Shown: positions 35,793 to 44,891, numbered from the stretch's first letter. The stretch is 64,000 nt of DNA from Gammaproteobacteria bacterium (GCA_030147845.1 JASBUN010000003.1:62001-126000), one strand, 5' to 3'. The notes: generated from the letters alone by a model not told the origin. Made by a program: numbers and translations.

Positions 35793-37028
35793 GTGAACCT
35801 GTTTCCCGTGTCGGTGCTGTTGGTGGTGCTGCTGCTGATCATGCTGCGCCGCCTCGGTCCCGTGCCGATCAAAATGTGGCAAGCCATGGCTACCGGTGCG
35901 ATGGTCGTGCTTGCTGCAGGCGCCATCAGTCCAACGGCCGCGCTTCGGGCGATCGATGCGAACGTGATGTTATTTCTGTTCGGTGCGTTTGTTATCGGTC
36001 AGGCGCTGACGCGCAGCGGCTATTTGTTTTACCTGGCCTGTCGTGTGCTGGGCCCGGCGCGCAGCGGCGGTAGCCTGGTATGGACCATTTTGCTGCTCGG
36101 CGCAGTCGCCTCGGCGCTGCTCATGAATGACACGTTGGCGATCATCGGCACGCCGCTGATGCTGCGCTTGGCGCGTGAACACGATCTTAATCCAAAGTTG
36201 CTGTTGATGACACTGGCGTTCGCAGTGACCACGGGCAGCATAATCAGCCCGATTGGCAACCCGCAGAATCTACTGGTTTCGGCAGCGATCGACTGGGGCG
36301 ATCCGTTCGTGGTATTTGCTCGCCATTTATTTCTGCCGGCGTGCGCGGCGCTACTGGCGGCCTATTTGGTTTTGCGTATCGCGTTCCGGCCATCGTTCCA
36401 CAGCGGCAGATTACGTTCTGTGCATGCTTCAATCAACGATCCACAGTTAGCCCATTTAGCGCGATGGTCGATGTGGCTGCTGGTAGGATTGCTGGTGATA
36501 AGAATAGCGCTGCCGCTATTCGCGGTGTCACCGGCGTTGCCTTTGGGTTGGGTAGCGTTGCTGGCTGCGTTGCCCATTCTGATATTCAGTCGCGAACGAT
36601 TTGTTTTACTGCGCGAGATCGACTGGGCCACGCTCGTTTTCTTCTGTGCCATGTTCGTGCTGATGACGAGCGTGTGGAACAGTGGTGCCTTGCAGTGGAG
36701 CGCGGAGCGGCTGCAATTGGACTATTTTTCGGTTCCGAGCGTGCTGTCGTTTAGCATATTGGCAAGTCAATTAGTCTCCAACGTTCCGCTGGTAGCGCTT
36801 TACCTTCCGGTGCTTGAGCACGCCGGCTCGAGCCATTCGACACTGATGGCATTGGCGGCGGGTAGCACCTTAGCGGGGAATTTTTTTATCATTGGCGCGG
36901 CCAGTAACGTGATTATCGTACAGGGCGCAGAGCGTCACGGCGTGGTGATTTCGTTTGTCGAGTTCGCCCGCATCGGGCTTGCGTTGACACTGATACAAAG
37001 CGGTGTGTTCTGGTGGTTTCTGACTTGA
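35793..37028 (+). CDS. SLC13/ArsB-like anion permease
   Basis: The 411-residue inner-membrane protein has about ten hydrophobic segments and belongs to the ion-transporter superfamily that includes ArsB, NhaD and CitM. Characteristic parts are LLMNDTLAIIGTPLMLRLAR, TTGSIISPIGNPQNLL and LAAGSTLAGNFFIIGAASNV, with two re-entrant loops of the SNA/NPQN type. Substrate cannot be assigned. It starts at GTG 35793. Confidence 0.85.
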   Translation: MNLFPVSVLLVVLLLIMLRRLGPVPIKMWQAMATGAMVVLAAGAISPTAALRAIDANVMLFLFGAFVIGQALTRSGYLFYLACRVLGPARSGGSLVWTILLLGAVASALLMNDTLAIIGTPLMLRLAREHDLNPKLLLMTLAFAVTTGSIISPIGNPQNLLVSAAIDWGDPFVVFARHLFLPACAALLAAYLVLRIAFRPSFHSGRLRSVHASINDPQLAHLARWSMWLLVGLLVIRIALPLFAVSPALPLGWVALLAALPILIFSRERFVLLREIDWATLVFFCAMFVLMTSVWNSGALQWSAERLQLDYFSVPSVLSFSILASQLVSNVPLVALYLPVLEHAGSSHSTLMALAAGSTLAGNFFIIGAASNVIIVQGAERHGVVISFVEFARIGLALTLIQSGVFWWFLT

Positions 37029-37078
37029 ATTCAGCCTGTGCCTGCATGTTTCGCCGGCGCAAACGGGAGGGGAACGTC

Positions 37079-37288
37079 GTGATCAGGTTAATTGTCGGTA
37101 TCGGGCTCGGTATGGTGCTGGGGTTGTGGATTGGCGTGAACATAGGTCGCCAGCAGCCGTGGTCAAACAATCCATTTCGGCAGCCAACCCTGGGTGAGCG
37201 CTTGCAGCGCGATGGCGGCAAATTGATTCAACGCGCCGGGCAGGCCATCGACCGCGCCGGTCAGCAACTACAAAATCCCGGCCATTGA
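37079..37288 (+). CDS. Small single-pass membrane protein, 69 aa
   Basis: A GTG at 37079 after GGGAGGGGAACGTC starts MIRLIVGIGLGMVLGLWIGV, a membrane segment, followed by NIGRQQPWSNNPFRQP and an amphipathic tail (LIQRAGQAIDRAGQQLQNP). The good Shine-Dalgarno and tidy membrane helix support a real gene. No family is recognised. It follows the permease by 50 bases and may be co-transcribed. Confidence 0.6.
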   Translation: MIRLIVGIGLGMVLGLWIGVNIGRQQPWSNNPFRQPTLGERLQRDGGKLIQRAGQAIDRAGQQLQNPGH

Positions 37289-37393
37289 ACCGCGCGCGAG
37301 CCCGAACGGGGTCCGCTTAGCGGCGCCTCGCGGCTGTCGATAAATTTTACAATTAGGCGTTCTGACGCTGGGAATCGCACCTGGAATTTAATT

Positions 37394-37412
37394 TATCTTA
37401 TTGAATAAGATA
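37394..37412. promoter_or_regulatory. Perfect 19-bp palindrome in AT-rich region upstream of DUF3135 gene
   Basis: TATCTTATT and AATAAGATA are perfect inverted repeats around a central G, within the only markedly AT-rich stretch of this intergenic region, 42 bases upstream of the DUF3135 ATG. It is the right size and symmetry for a dimeric regulator operator. No T-run follows, so it is unlikely to be a terminator. The regulator is unknown. Confidence 0.5.
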
Positions 37413-37453
37413 GCAATATATGTGTTGTGCACGAAAACTGCATAGTTTAGCGC

Positions 37454-37831
37454 ATGATGATCAATCGAACGCTAGACACCTTTGACTGGGACGCGGCGCG
37501 CAAACTCGCCCGTAATGATCCGGAAGCCTTCGAGCAATGCCGACGGGATGCCATCAATGCGCTGATCGACCGCGCGCCGGCACGAAATCGTCAACACCTA
37601 CGCTGCCTGCAGTGGCGTATCGATCGCGTGCGCGAGCGCGCCGCTAACCCGATGGCAGCCTGCTTGGCGCTGTCCGAGATGATGTGGGACTCGTTTGCCG
37701 GCGAGCGCGGTTTAGTGGCGGCGCTTAAACACGCCAACCGCTTGGCCGCAGGGGATGAGCAATCGGGGCTGCCAACGGCGAAAGTATTGGCTTTTACGCC
37801 GCTACGACGACACCGTACCGACCACCGCTGA
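37454..37831 (+). CDS. DUF3135 family protein
   Basis: The 125-residue protein matches DUF3135: DTFDWDAARKLARNDPEAFE, CRRDAINALIDRAPARNRQH, LRCLQWRIDRVRERAANPMA and ACLALSEMMWDSFAGERGLV. Helical, cytosolic, function unknown. Two ATG codons in tandem (37454 and 37457) can start it. A 19-bp palindrome lies upstream. Confidence 0.88.
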   Translation: MMINRTLDTFDWDAARKLARNDPEAFEQCRRDAINALIDRAPARNRQHLRCLQWRIDRVRERAANPMAACLALSEMMWDSFAGERGLVAALKHANRLAAGDEQSGLPTAKVLAFTPLRRHRTDHR

Positions 37832-37870
37832 GCCCGCTCAAACGCCGTTTAAGCTGCCCGGAACGGCGCT

Positions 37871-38047
37871 CTAGAAGTCCCGGAACGCCCACAAATCAGA
37901 GCCCGTCGTACGCCGATCCTTGCCGGTCCGGCGTGGCGATTTTTCCGGTTCATAGCGCACCATAATACGTCGATCGCTAGCTGAGCGCCGCTGCTTACGG
38001 CGCCGCTCGGGGCCTTCGTATTTGTTGGATTGAGTGTCGGATGCCAC
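37871..38047 (-). CDS. Short arginine-rich protein, 58 aa
   Basis: Starting at GTG 38047 (after GGGAG, about 7 bases; GTG 38053 is possible but too close), it has repeated arginine clusters: YEGPERRRKQRRSASDRR, then MVRYEPEK and RRTGKDRRTTGSDLWAFRDF. The two RRxxxDRR blocks are the signature of a family of small proteins I recall in gammaproteobacteria. Nucleic-acid binding is plausible from the charge, not shown. It is convergent with the DUF3135 gene. Confidence 0.65.
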   Translation of the reverse strand: MASDTQSNKYEGPERRRKQRRSASDRRIMVRYEPEKSPRRTGKDRRTTGSDLWAFRDF

Positions 38048-38357
38048 AAACACGCTCCCAGATGGTCGTCACTGTTTAGGCGGGCTAGATCCATTATAAC
38101 ATAAAGGAAATTTTGATAAATCCACTGAGCTGGCGCCGCCTGCGCCGGTTCGCTGTTTTCCGTCTTGCTGCCGCTCACTTGATCAAATAATACCGAGCCC
38201 GCCGGCTCGCGGTTATCGGGCAGCCCGTGCTGAGACCTGCATCACAGCGTCAATACGGGCGGTTGTCACCGAGGTCAAGATTGTCGCCGACGTGCCGTTA
38301 CGTGGAGGGAAGAGTTCGCCCCCCAGTCGGAGCAACGAACCTAACGAGGCACGCCCT

Positions 38358-38516
38358 ATGCTTTACTTCGCCATTATTCTGGTAGCAGGAATTTGTTTGT
38401 TCTCAATCGGCTATTACATCGGCAATCAGATTGGCCGGACCGAGCACATCAGACGCCATCTCGAACAAGCGCGCGAGGCCAAATGTACTTCGACCATGGG
38501 TGCGCTGGGCGGCTGA
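38358..38516 (+). CDS. Small membrane protein, 52 aa
   Basis: ATG 38358 after ACGAGGCACGCCCT opens MLYFAIILVAGICLFSIGYY, a single membrane helix, followed by a charged tail (QIGRTEHIRRHLEQAREAKC). No family is recognised. It ends 5 bases before the next gene, so the two probably form an operon. Confidence 0.5.
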   Translation: MLYFAIILVAGICLFSIGYYIGNQIGRTEHIRRHLEQAREAKCTSTMGALGG

Positions 38517-38521
38517 CAGGC

Positions 38522-39004
38522 ATGGCCGAAGCTACCTACCAAGTGGTATTCAACGGCAGCTTGTTGCAGGACGCCGAGCCGGCGCGCGTCCGCGAGGGTT
38601 TGGCGCGCTTGTTCAAGATCGATGCCGGGCGGGTACAGGCTTTGTTCGATAGTGCTCCGGTGGTAATCAAAGCCGGGCTCGACCAAGCCACGGCATCGAA
38701 GTATCGCGCCGCCATGCGAAATGTAGGAGCACAATGCGAACTTCGCCCTGAAGCCGACGCAATTCCGACCGAAGCACCGGCTTGTGCGGCAGCCGCAGCC
38801 GCCGAGACTACCGAGTTTACGCTGGCGCCTGTCGGTACGGTTTTGGTCGCGTTCGAGCATGTCGCGTCACCGGCTTATGATTTAAGCGCCTACAGTCTGG
38901 CCGAGCCCGGCACGACGCTCAGTGTGCAGACTCCGACTGATGCGCCGGACATTGACACCAGCCAGATGGACCTATCACCGGTGGGGGCCGACCTGCGCCA
39001 ATAA
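38522..39004 (+). CDS. Hypothetical protein with a small N-terminal domain
   Basis: The 160-residue protein has an N-terminal domain of about 75 residues (TYQVVFNGSLLQDAEPARVR, LARLFKIDAGRVQALFDS, APVVIKAGLDQATASKYRAA) with the alternation LFxxxxxxxxxLFxxxPVVIK seen in small protein-interaction domains of this kind. An Ala-rich linker and a C-terminal ST/P-rich tail (TLSVQTPTDAPDIDTSQM) follow. I do not recognise a named family. It starts 5 bases after the small membrane protein gene. Confidence 0.55.
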   Translation: MAEATYQVVFNGSLLQDAEPARVREGLARLFKIDAGRVQALFDSAPVVIKAGLDQATASKYRAAMRNVGAQCELRPEADAIPTEAPACAAAAAAETTEFTLAPVGTVLVAFEHVASPAYDLSAYSLAEPGTTLSVQTPTDAPDIDTSQMDLSPVGADLRQ

Positions 39005-39055
39005 TCGCAGTGCCGGTCCGCGTCGCGCGCCGTTGATCGAACCAGTCAGAATGGC

Positions 39056-39640
39056 CTAAATTTTACGTAAACTGTTGGGCCAGTTATCGTTGACTTGACC
39101 GTTGCCAATCTTAATGAAATTGCTCAGCGCGATTTCAGTCCAACCTTCCGCCGTCCGTCGTGGCTTGCGTTCGAAACCCCACCATTCGCCGCGTGCATCT
39201 TGCGCAATCCACTTGATTCCTTCCGGCAGGAAATTTTTTTGTGTGTCGGCTTCCGCATCGGGATGGCGCGCGTGCTCAATTATGGCGTCGATATCCGCCG
39301 GTGTGACGGTCATGTGCGCCGGTTCCGGTATCGGTATGACGCGTTCACTGCGAGCGCTGTCCATGAACAACAGGTTGACGCTGCCGAGAGTGATAACATC
39401 GCCGTGCTCGAGGTCGTGCTGTCCCACCCGCTGACCATTAATGAACGTGCCATTGGTGCTGCTCGTATCCTGGATATAAATAGGGCCGCGGAACCAGACG
39501 ATCTTGGCATGGTGGCCGCTGACGGTGATGTCATCGATGCGCACGTCGTTGTCGAAGTGCCGTCCGATGCGCGTCGTACCGCGACTCAGCTCGATTTCTT
39601 GACGCTCGGCGCCGACACGCTTGATGATGATTTTGAGCAT
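39056..39640 (-). CDS. FHA domain-containing protein
   Basis: The 194-residue protein carries an N-terminal forkhead-associated domain: TRIGRHFDNDVRIDD, SGHHAKIVWF and DTSSTNGTFINGQRVGQHDL, the phosphothreonine-binding signature (R, S, H, N). The C-terminal 90 residues (PADIDAIIEHARHPDAEAD, GEWWGFERKPRRTAEGW) are of unknown function. It likely reads phosphorylation by a Ser/Thr kinase such as PrkA or an STK, none adjacent. ATG 39640. Confidence 0.9.
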   Translation of the reverse strand: MLKIIIKRVGAERQEIELSRGTTRIGRHFDNDVRIDDITVSGHHAKIVWFRGPIYIQDTSSTNGTFINGQRVGQHDLEHGDVITLGSVNLLFMDSARSERVIPIPEPAHMTVTPADIDAIIEHARHPDAEADTQKNFLPEGIKWIAQDARGEWWGFERKPRRTAEGWTEIALSNFIKIGNGQVNDNWPNSLRKI

Positions 39641-40200
39641 CGTAGTCTGGAGATCTCACTGTGCTTGGCGGGTGGCTACTGGGACAAGACTGGCATCGAG
39701 CATTGACCGCCATCGAACAGAACGAATCAATCACGCCGAAACTAAAGACGGACGCATAGCCGCAAGCCTATGCATGCGGATTTGGGAATGCAAGCTCGAA
39801 TTTTCCGCTCCGGCGGCGCGTTGCGGAGCCATGCATTTGTCGCTATTGTCGTCCAGTGTGACCGTGTCCACGCGCTCCCTGTTAGAGGCTCGACGCCGGT
39901 GAGGTGGATCGCGGCTCAAGCCAGCCGACGATCGAGGCTGAGACATCTGAGCGCCCGAATACCGCGGCAAGGACCGCCCGCGCCCCGAGACGAACTGTGG
40001 ACACGGACGACCGCGATTCGGTAACGTCGACCGTGCTTGTACCCACGCGATGGTCGCCATTGTCGTCAATTAAAGCGCCGGCGCCAAATCGGTGCATGCA
40101 TCGAAGCGTCGCACGGCGCGGCTTGTCGGCACGAGGCTGCTAGTGATCAAGCGCTGATATCGGTGCGTAGATACAGTGTTAAGTGGCGGAGGAATTGTTA
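39641..40200. other. Long intergenic region, nothing recognised
   Basis: 560 bases between the FHA gene and the flavin oxidoreductase. Six-frame reading gives only low-complexity or Arg-rich open frames with no family pattern. No tRNA or terminator was found by eye. Confidence 0.4.
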
Positions 40201-41553
40201 GTGTCAGTCGGAACATCCGAATACGAACAAAAAAAGCAGCGTTTGTCGGCCGTACTGCGTGACCAGGCCGGCGGTAACGTGCGCTTGTCCAAGGATACCT
40301 CGAATCTTTTTCGCGACCGCGCACGCGCGGACGCCGCTCGCGCGCTTGATGTGCGTGATTTTACGCGCGTTCTGCATGTCGATGCGCAGGCGGGATATGT
40401 GGAAGTCGAAGGTATGACGCCGTATGCGGACTTGGTCCGCGAGTGCCTGCGCTTCGGTGTCATGCCGGCGGTGGTGCCACAGCTCAAGTCGATTACGATC
40501 GGCGGTGCGGCTACTGGCCTGGGCATCGAATCGTCGTCGTTTAAATATGGACTGGTGCACGAGACGTTGTTGGAAATCGAGGTGCTGCTGGCTGACGGGC
40601 GTGTGGTCGTGTGTACCCCTGATAACGAGCATAAAGATCTGTTTTTTGGCTTTCCAAATTCCTACGGGACCTTGGGCTACGCGCTTAAGCTCAAGCTCAA
40701 GGTGGTGCCAGTCAAACGCCACGTCCGCCTAACCCATGTGCGGCACAGCGATGACGAGGCTTATTTCAAGGACTTGCAACGGTATTGCGACGATGGCGCG
40801 GTGGATTTCGTTGACGGCGTGGTATTTGGCGCCGGCGAATACTATTTGTGCGTCGGGCAGTTTGTCGACGCGGCGCCTTATGTCAGTGACTATACCTACA
40901 AAAATATTTACTACCAGTCGATACGTCAGCGGCAGACCGACTATCTTGCCGTCGAAGACTATATTTGGCGATGGGATACTGATTGGTTCTGGTGCTCAAA
41001 GAACTTGTTGGCTCAAAATCCCCTGGTGCGGCGGTTGTATGGCCGTGCGCGGCTCAACTCAGTGACCTATACCAAAATTATGCGCTGGAACAGCAAATGG
41101 AAATTGACCAAGATGATAGACCGATTGCGCGGATATCGCGTCGAGTCAGTAATACAGGATGTAGAGATCCCGATACAGCATTGCCGCGAATTCTTAAACT
41201 TTTATTTGGATAATATTCGGTTTACGCCGGTGTGGATATGTCCGACTCGCGCCTACGACAAACGGGTGGCCTTTGACCTGTACCCGATGGAGGTTGGGAC
41301 ACTGTATGTGAATTTCGGGTTCTGGGACGTCATCAAGGACCGTGAGCAGCTGGCGGAGGCTTACTACAATCGCTTGGTGGAGAAAAAGGTCCGGCAGCTG
41401 GGCGGGATGAAATCACTGTACTCGGATTCGTACTATAGCGCGGACGAATTTGCAGCAATCTACAATCGGCCGGCCTATGAACGGCTGAAGGCGACCTACG
41501 ACCCGCAGGGTCGATTCAAAGACGTTTACGCCAAGTGTGTGTTGCGCGAATAA
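40201..41553 (+). CDS. FAD-binding oxidoreductase, DHCR24/DIM-like
   Basis: The 450-residue protein has an N-terminal FAD-binding type-4 domain (VEGMTPYADLVRECLRFGVM, PQLKSITIGGAATGLGIESS, FGFPNSYGTLGYAL) and a C-terminal substrate domain (CPTRAYDKRVAFDLYPMEVG, FGFWDVIKDREQLAEAYYNR, DPQGRFKDVYAKC). This arrangement is that of the Delta24-sterol reductase (DHCR24) and of bacterial fatty-acid-modifying relatives. GTG 40201 lies 8 bases after GGAGG; GTG 40183 is possible but would sit ahead of that Shine-Dalgarno. Substrate unknown. Confidence 0.82.
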   Translation: MSVGTSEYEQKKQRLSAVLRDQAGGNVRLSKDTSNLFRDRARADAARALDVRDFTRVLHVDAQAGYVEVEGMTPYADLVRECLRFGVMPAVVPQLKSITIGGAATGLGIESSSFKYGLVHETLLEIEVLLADGRVVVCTPDNEHKDLFFGFPNSYGTLGYALKLKLKVVPVKRHVRLTHVRHSDDEAYFKDLQRYCDDGAVDFVDGVVFGAGEYYLCVGQFVDAAPYVSDYTYKNIYYQSIRQRQTDYLAVEDYIWRWDTDWFWCSKNLLAQNPLVRRLYGRARLNSVTYTKIMRWNSKWKLTKMIDRLRGYRVESVIQDVEIPIQHCREFLNFYLDNIRFTPVWICPTRAYDKRVAFDLYPMEVGTLYVNFGFWDVIKDREQLAEAYYNRLVEKKVRQLGGMKSLYSDSYYSADEFAAIYNRPAYERLKATYDPQGRFKDVYAKCVLRE

Positions 41554-41722
41554 GTAGTTGACGCCGCGCGGCTTGGCGCTGGAAACTAGGGCTGTCGTTA
41601 CCGATGGACGCTGGGGAAACGGATTCGGACAGCGGAATTTGTGACCAATGTCTCCACATGGGAGCGGGTCATTTGTTCAAATAGGATCGTGCTCGGGCCG
41701 GTCCGGCTACAGGGAGTTCAGT

Positions 41723-42511
41723 ATGGGTTACGTGTATGTCATGAGCGTTATGTCGGCCGGTATGCTCGGGGTGTTGCTGTTGGCGTTGACCACTGAGCAG
41801 GCCCGACGCGCCGCATTACGCAATGCTTTGCAACGCTTTCCCGGGTTCGATAGCTCCTCTCTCGTATTTGAGCAGGGTAGTGGTTTGGCGCTGGATCATC
41901 GCCAGCAGTTGATTTGCTTGATTTCCTGCCATGGCGCGGACGTACGCCTTAGTTTGGTGTCCTTCAAAGATGTCGTCGGCTGCGAAGTATCGCGTGATGG
42001 ACGGCGGGTGGTACACGCATTTCGCGCCGGCGCTGAAGCGCAAACGCCGGCCGCGGCTGGCGTCGAATTGCGCGTGTTTACGTGCGATCGCCGTATCCCC
42101 ATGCACCGTGTTAGCGTTGCTAGTTGCAGTGATGCGCTGCGCTGGTTTTATCAAATGAAAGTGCTGCTCGAGCGTTCGATGAAATCGCAACCGCGTAGCG
42201 AGCCGGCAGCGCTTTCGCCACCGCGCCCTCGCGCTAAAGTCGCATCCGCACCGGCACTGGTGCCCGAACAAGACACGAGTGCCTACGCGCGGGTACAAAA
42301 ATGTGTCGGCGATTGGATCGCTGCACATCTGCGCGACAAGGATCGCGTCATCGTCGCCGAACGGACGCTACGCGACGAGTGCGGTATTGAGCAAGATCTG
42401 GCCGGTTTTCATCAGCACATGAATCGTTGTCGACGCGACAAGGCTTTCGCGCTGGCAACGCTGACCTATTCGCGTGCCGGCGAGACATGGAGAATAGCAC
42501 GCCGCCGTTGA
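41723..42511 (+). CDS. Membrane-anchored protein of unknown function
   Basis: The 262-residue protein starts at ATG 41723 with GGGAG at 7 bases. It has one N-terminal helix (YVMSVMSAGMLGVLLLAL), a middle domain (LICLISCHGADVRLSLVSFK, DVVGCEVSRDGRRVVHAF) and a basic Ala/Pro-rich linker (RSEPAALSPPRPRAKVASAP). The C-terminal alpha region (VGDWIAAHLRDKDRVIVAER) ends the protein. I do not recognise it. The next gene, gshA, is on the same strand after 427 bases. Confidence 0.55.
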   Translation: MGYVYVMSVMSAGMLGVLLLALTTEQARRAALRNALQRFPGFDSSSLVFEQGSGLALDHRQQLICLISCHGADVRLSLVSFKDVVGCEVSRDGRRVVHAFRAGAEAQTPAAAGVELRVFTCDRRIPMHRVSVASCSDALRWFYQMKVLLERSMKSQPRSEPAALSPPRPRAKVASAPALVPEQDTSAYARVQKCVGDWIAAHLRDKDRVIVAERTLRDECGIEQDLAGFHQHMNRCRRDKAFALATLTYSRAGETWRIARRR

Positions 42512-42938
42512 TTGATTGCGGCACGCTAATAGTAGCGCGAACCATCCGTCTTACCCCGTCCCGGGGCATTCCGGCGCGGTTGCCGCGACCACGGTTTCGC
42601 TCGCAGCGGTGTGTGCCGCAAGACGGACTCATCCGGCGCCTTACCCATCCTTTCAGCGTAAGACGGCGCAAATCGCTAGCGCCATTAGGGGTGGCTGGGC
42701 GCATATTCCGCACCGACCCGCTATCCGCGCCTTTACGACTTTCGCGCTGGCTCAACTCCGTGTTACCGTGCTCCGCCGCAGTTGGCCAAGGCGAGCGCTG
42801 GGGGTGATGCTGGCCGGTGGCGGCGAATGCGCTATAATGGCCGCCCAATTCATATTGTCGTGTGTCGGCCATATAGACTGCGGCGCCGTTACTTTGCCGG
42901 CCGCCAAGCCTGTTTTGGTTGAGAAGGAACCCAGGATT
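42512..42938. other. Intergenic region upstream of gshA with a -10-like TATAAT
   Basis: The gap holds a perfect TATAAT at 42833-42838 (with no good -35), about 100 bases before the gshA start. It is the best promoter candidate. The gshA frame is open throughout but the sequence there lacks family similarity. Confidence 0.35.
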
Positions 42939-44513
42939 TTGTATCGCATTGCCGAACAGCGCCTGTCTCGGCTGATCAATGCCGGACAGCCGGCATTGAT
43001 CAGTGGCGGAAACATCGGGCTAGAAAAGGAGAGTTTGCGCGTCAACCGTGAGGGCGGTATCGCGCAAACCCCACATCCGCAATCACTGGGGTCGGCGTTG
43101 ACCCATCCGTTTTTGACCACGGATTACTCGGAAGCGCTGCTGGAATTTATTACGCCACCGTTCAATAGTGCCGCTGAATCATTACAATTTCTCTGTGATA
43201 CGCACAAATTTGTCTACGATCGGCTCGGCGATGAAATTCTTTGGGCGACGAGCATGCCCTGTGTGGTCGCGGGTGAGGAAAGCATCCCGATCGCCAGTTA
43301 TGGCAATTCCAATCCTGGCGTCATGAAAACCGTCTACCGCCGCGGTCTCGGCCACCGCTACGGGCGGACCATGCAAGTCATCGCCGGAGTGCATTTCAAC
43401 TATTCGCTACCCGACAGATTTTGGCCGGCGTTTCAAGAGCTCGAAGGCGATGCGCGGGCGCCGCGTGCGTTCCGTGATGAAGCTTATTTCGGCATGATTC
43501 GAAATTTGCAGCGTTTCGGTTGGCTGGTTCCGTACCTGTTCGGCGCTTCACCAGCGGTGTGTAAATCTTTTCTGGCTGGTAAGCAGACACAATTGCCGCT
43601 GATGAGCGAGTTTACCTACTATGCGCCCTATGCGACTTCGCTGCGTATGGGTGATATCGGCTATCAAAATCGCAAGGAGGATGAGACGGGCGTGAAGGTT
43701 TGCTACGACAGTCTAGATACCTATGTCGCCAGTCTCACCCACGCTATCGAAACACCTTCTGCTGTGTACGAAAAGATCGGCGTCAAGGTCGACGGTGAAT
43801 ACCGCCAACTGAACGCCAATTTGTTGCAAATCGAGAATGAGTACTACAGCACTATTCGTCCGAAGCAGATACTCGAGAACAATGAAAAGCCGAGTCTCGC
43901 GTTGAAGCGACGCGGTATTCGTTACGTCGAGCTGCGGTCGCTGGATGTGAGCGCTTTGGACGCGTTAGGGGCCAACGAGCCACAGTTATTGTTTCTGGAA
44001 GCATTCCTGATTTTTTGCCTGCTGCACGACAGCCCTCCGGTCGCTCCCGCTGAGCGCGCCTTGATCGACCGTAATTTGCTGGAGACCGCGCATCGCGGAC
44101 GGGACCCGGCGCTGGTGCTTGAGTCGTTGAATGGCGGGCGCCGGCTCCGAGAGTGGGCGGCCGAGCTGTGCGCGGCCATGGAGGGCGTGTGCGACTGCCT
44201 CGATAACGGCATGCCCGGGCGGCCGTACGCAAACGCATTGGCGTTGCAGAAAGAGGTTGTGCACGATGCCGAGCGCACGCCATCGGCACGGATGCTGGCT
44301 GACATGCGCGCCAACGGTGAGGAGTTTTTTGATTTCGCCCGGCGCATGTCTCTGGATCATCAGCGCTATTTTGCCGACATGAACTTGCGGCATGAGACAC
44401 GCCGGATGCTTGTTGATGAGGTACAGAAGTCCTTGGCCCGGCAACGACAACTGGAGCAACGCGACTCGCGTTCATTCGATGACTATCTGCAGGCGTATTT
44501 TGCGCAGTCCTGA
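42939..44513 (+). CDS. gshA: Glutamate-cysteine ligase GshA, probable TTG start
   Basis: The protein is about 524 residues and matches proteobacterial GshA, the first enzyme of glutathione synthesis. Visible blocks: GGNIGLEKESLRVNREG (ATP/Mg site with E), TTDYSEALLEFITPP, HFNYSLPDRFW, FTYYAPYATSLRMGDIGYQN and IRYVELRSLDVSAL. It has the GSHase group 1 signature. TTG 42939 gives YRIAEQRLSRLINAGQPA as in homologues. Escherichia coli gshA also starts at TTG. AAGGA lies 10 bases upstream. ATG codons further upstream would add an unrelated extension. Confidence 0.9.
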   Translation: MYRIAEQRLSRLINAGQPALISGGNIGLEKESLRVNREGGIAQTPHPQSLGSALTHPFLTTDYSEALLEFITPPFNSAAESLQFLCDTHKFVYDRLGDEILWATSMPCVVAGEESIPIASYGNSNPGVMKTVYRRGLGHRYGRTMQVIAGVHFNYSLPDRFWPAFQELEGDARAPRAFRDEAYFGMIRNLQRFGWLVPYLFGASPAVCKSFLAGKQTQLPLMSEFTYYAPYATSLRMGDIGYQNRKEDETGVKVCYDSLDTYVASLTHAIETPSAVYEKIGVKVDGEYRQLNANLLQIENEYYSTIRPKQILENNEKPSLALKRRGIRYVELRSLDVSALDALGANEPQLLFLEAFLIFCLLHDSPPVAPAERALIDRNLLETAHRGRDPALVLESLNGGRRLREWAAELCAAMEGVCDCLDNGMPGRPYANALALQKEVVHDAERTPSARMLADMRANGEEFFDFARRMSLDHQRYFADMNLRHETRRMLVDEVQKSLARQRQLEQRDSRSFDDYLQAYFAQS

Positions 44514-44558
44514 GCGCCATGAACCCATGCTTATCCATTTTGTAATATATTGGCGACG

Positions 44559-44891
44559 ATGAAAAAGCACTTTATGGAATTTGTACGGCACGTAGGTTGG
44601 TTACGGCTGGCGTTGTACGTGCTTGCGTTGACTGTGGTGATTCTGCGCCCGGCGCCGGGTACGCCGGGCGAATACCATGGTTTTGCGTTGGCCCGTACTG
44701 TACTGGTGCCGACGCTTACGCCCATGGTATTTATGGGTCTATTGCTAGACGTCATCATGAGCCTGGTTTTGCGGTCCGACGCCGATGTTGCGGCAAGATT
44801 GCGTTATCGCACCGCAATCGTATCCGATCTATCCGTTGCATTATTGGTAGTGGTGATCTGGATTCCATACTTCCGTGCTTTGGGACAGTAG
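44559..44891 (+). CDS. Small membrane protein, 110 aa
   Basis: Starting at ATG 44559, the protein has three hydrophobic segments: LRLALYVLALTVVILRPA, TPMVFMGLLLDVIMSLVL and VSDLSVALLVVVIWIPYF. No signature residues are obvious. Similar short membrane proteins occur near gshA in some gammaproteobacteria from memory, but this is uncertain. It lies 45 bases after gshA on the same strand. Confidence 0.65.
   Translation: MKKHFMEFVRHVGWLRLALYVLALTVVILRPAPGTPGEYHGFALARTVLVPTLTPMVFMGLLLDVIMSLVLRSDADVAARLRYRTAIVSDLSVALLVVVIWIPYFRALGQ

Noticed and set aside
42581-42596. 16-base identity with 51962-51977 (TGCCGCGACCACGGTT)
   Set aside because: One is between genes and one is in ycgL; a single short match without flanking similarity is not a repeat family.
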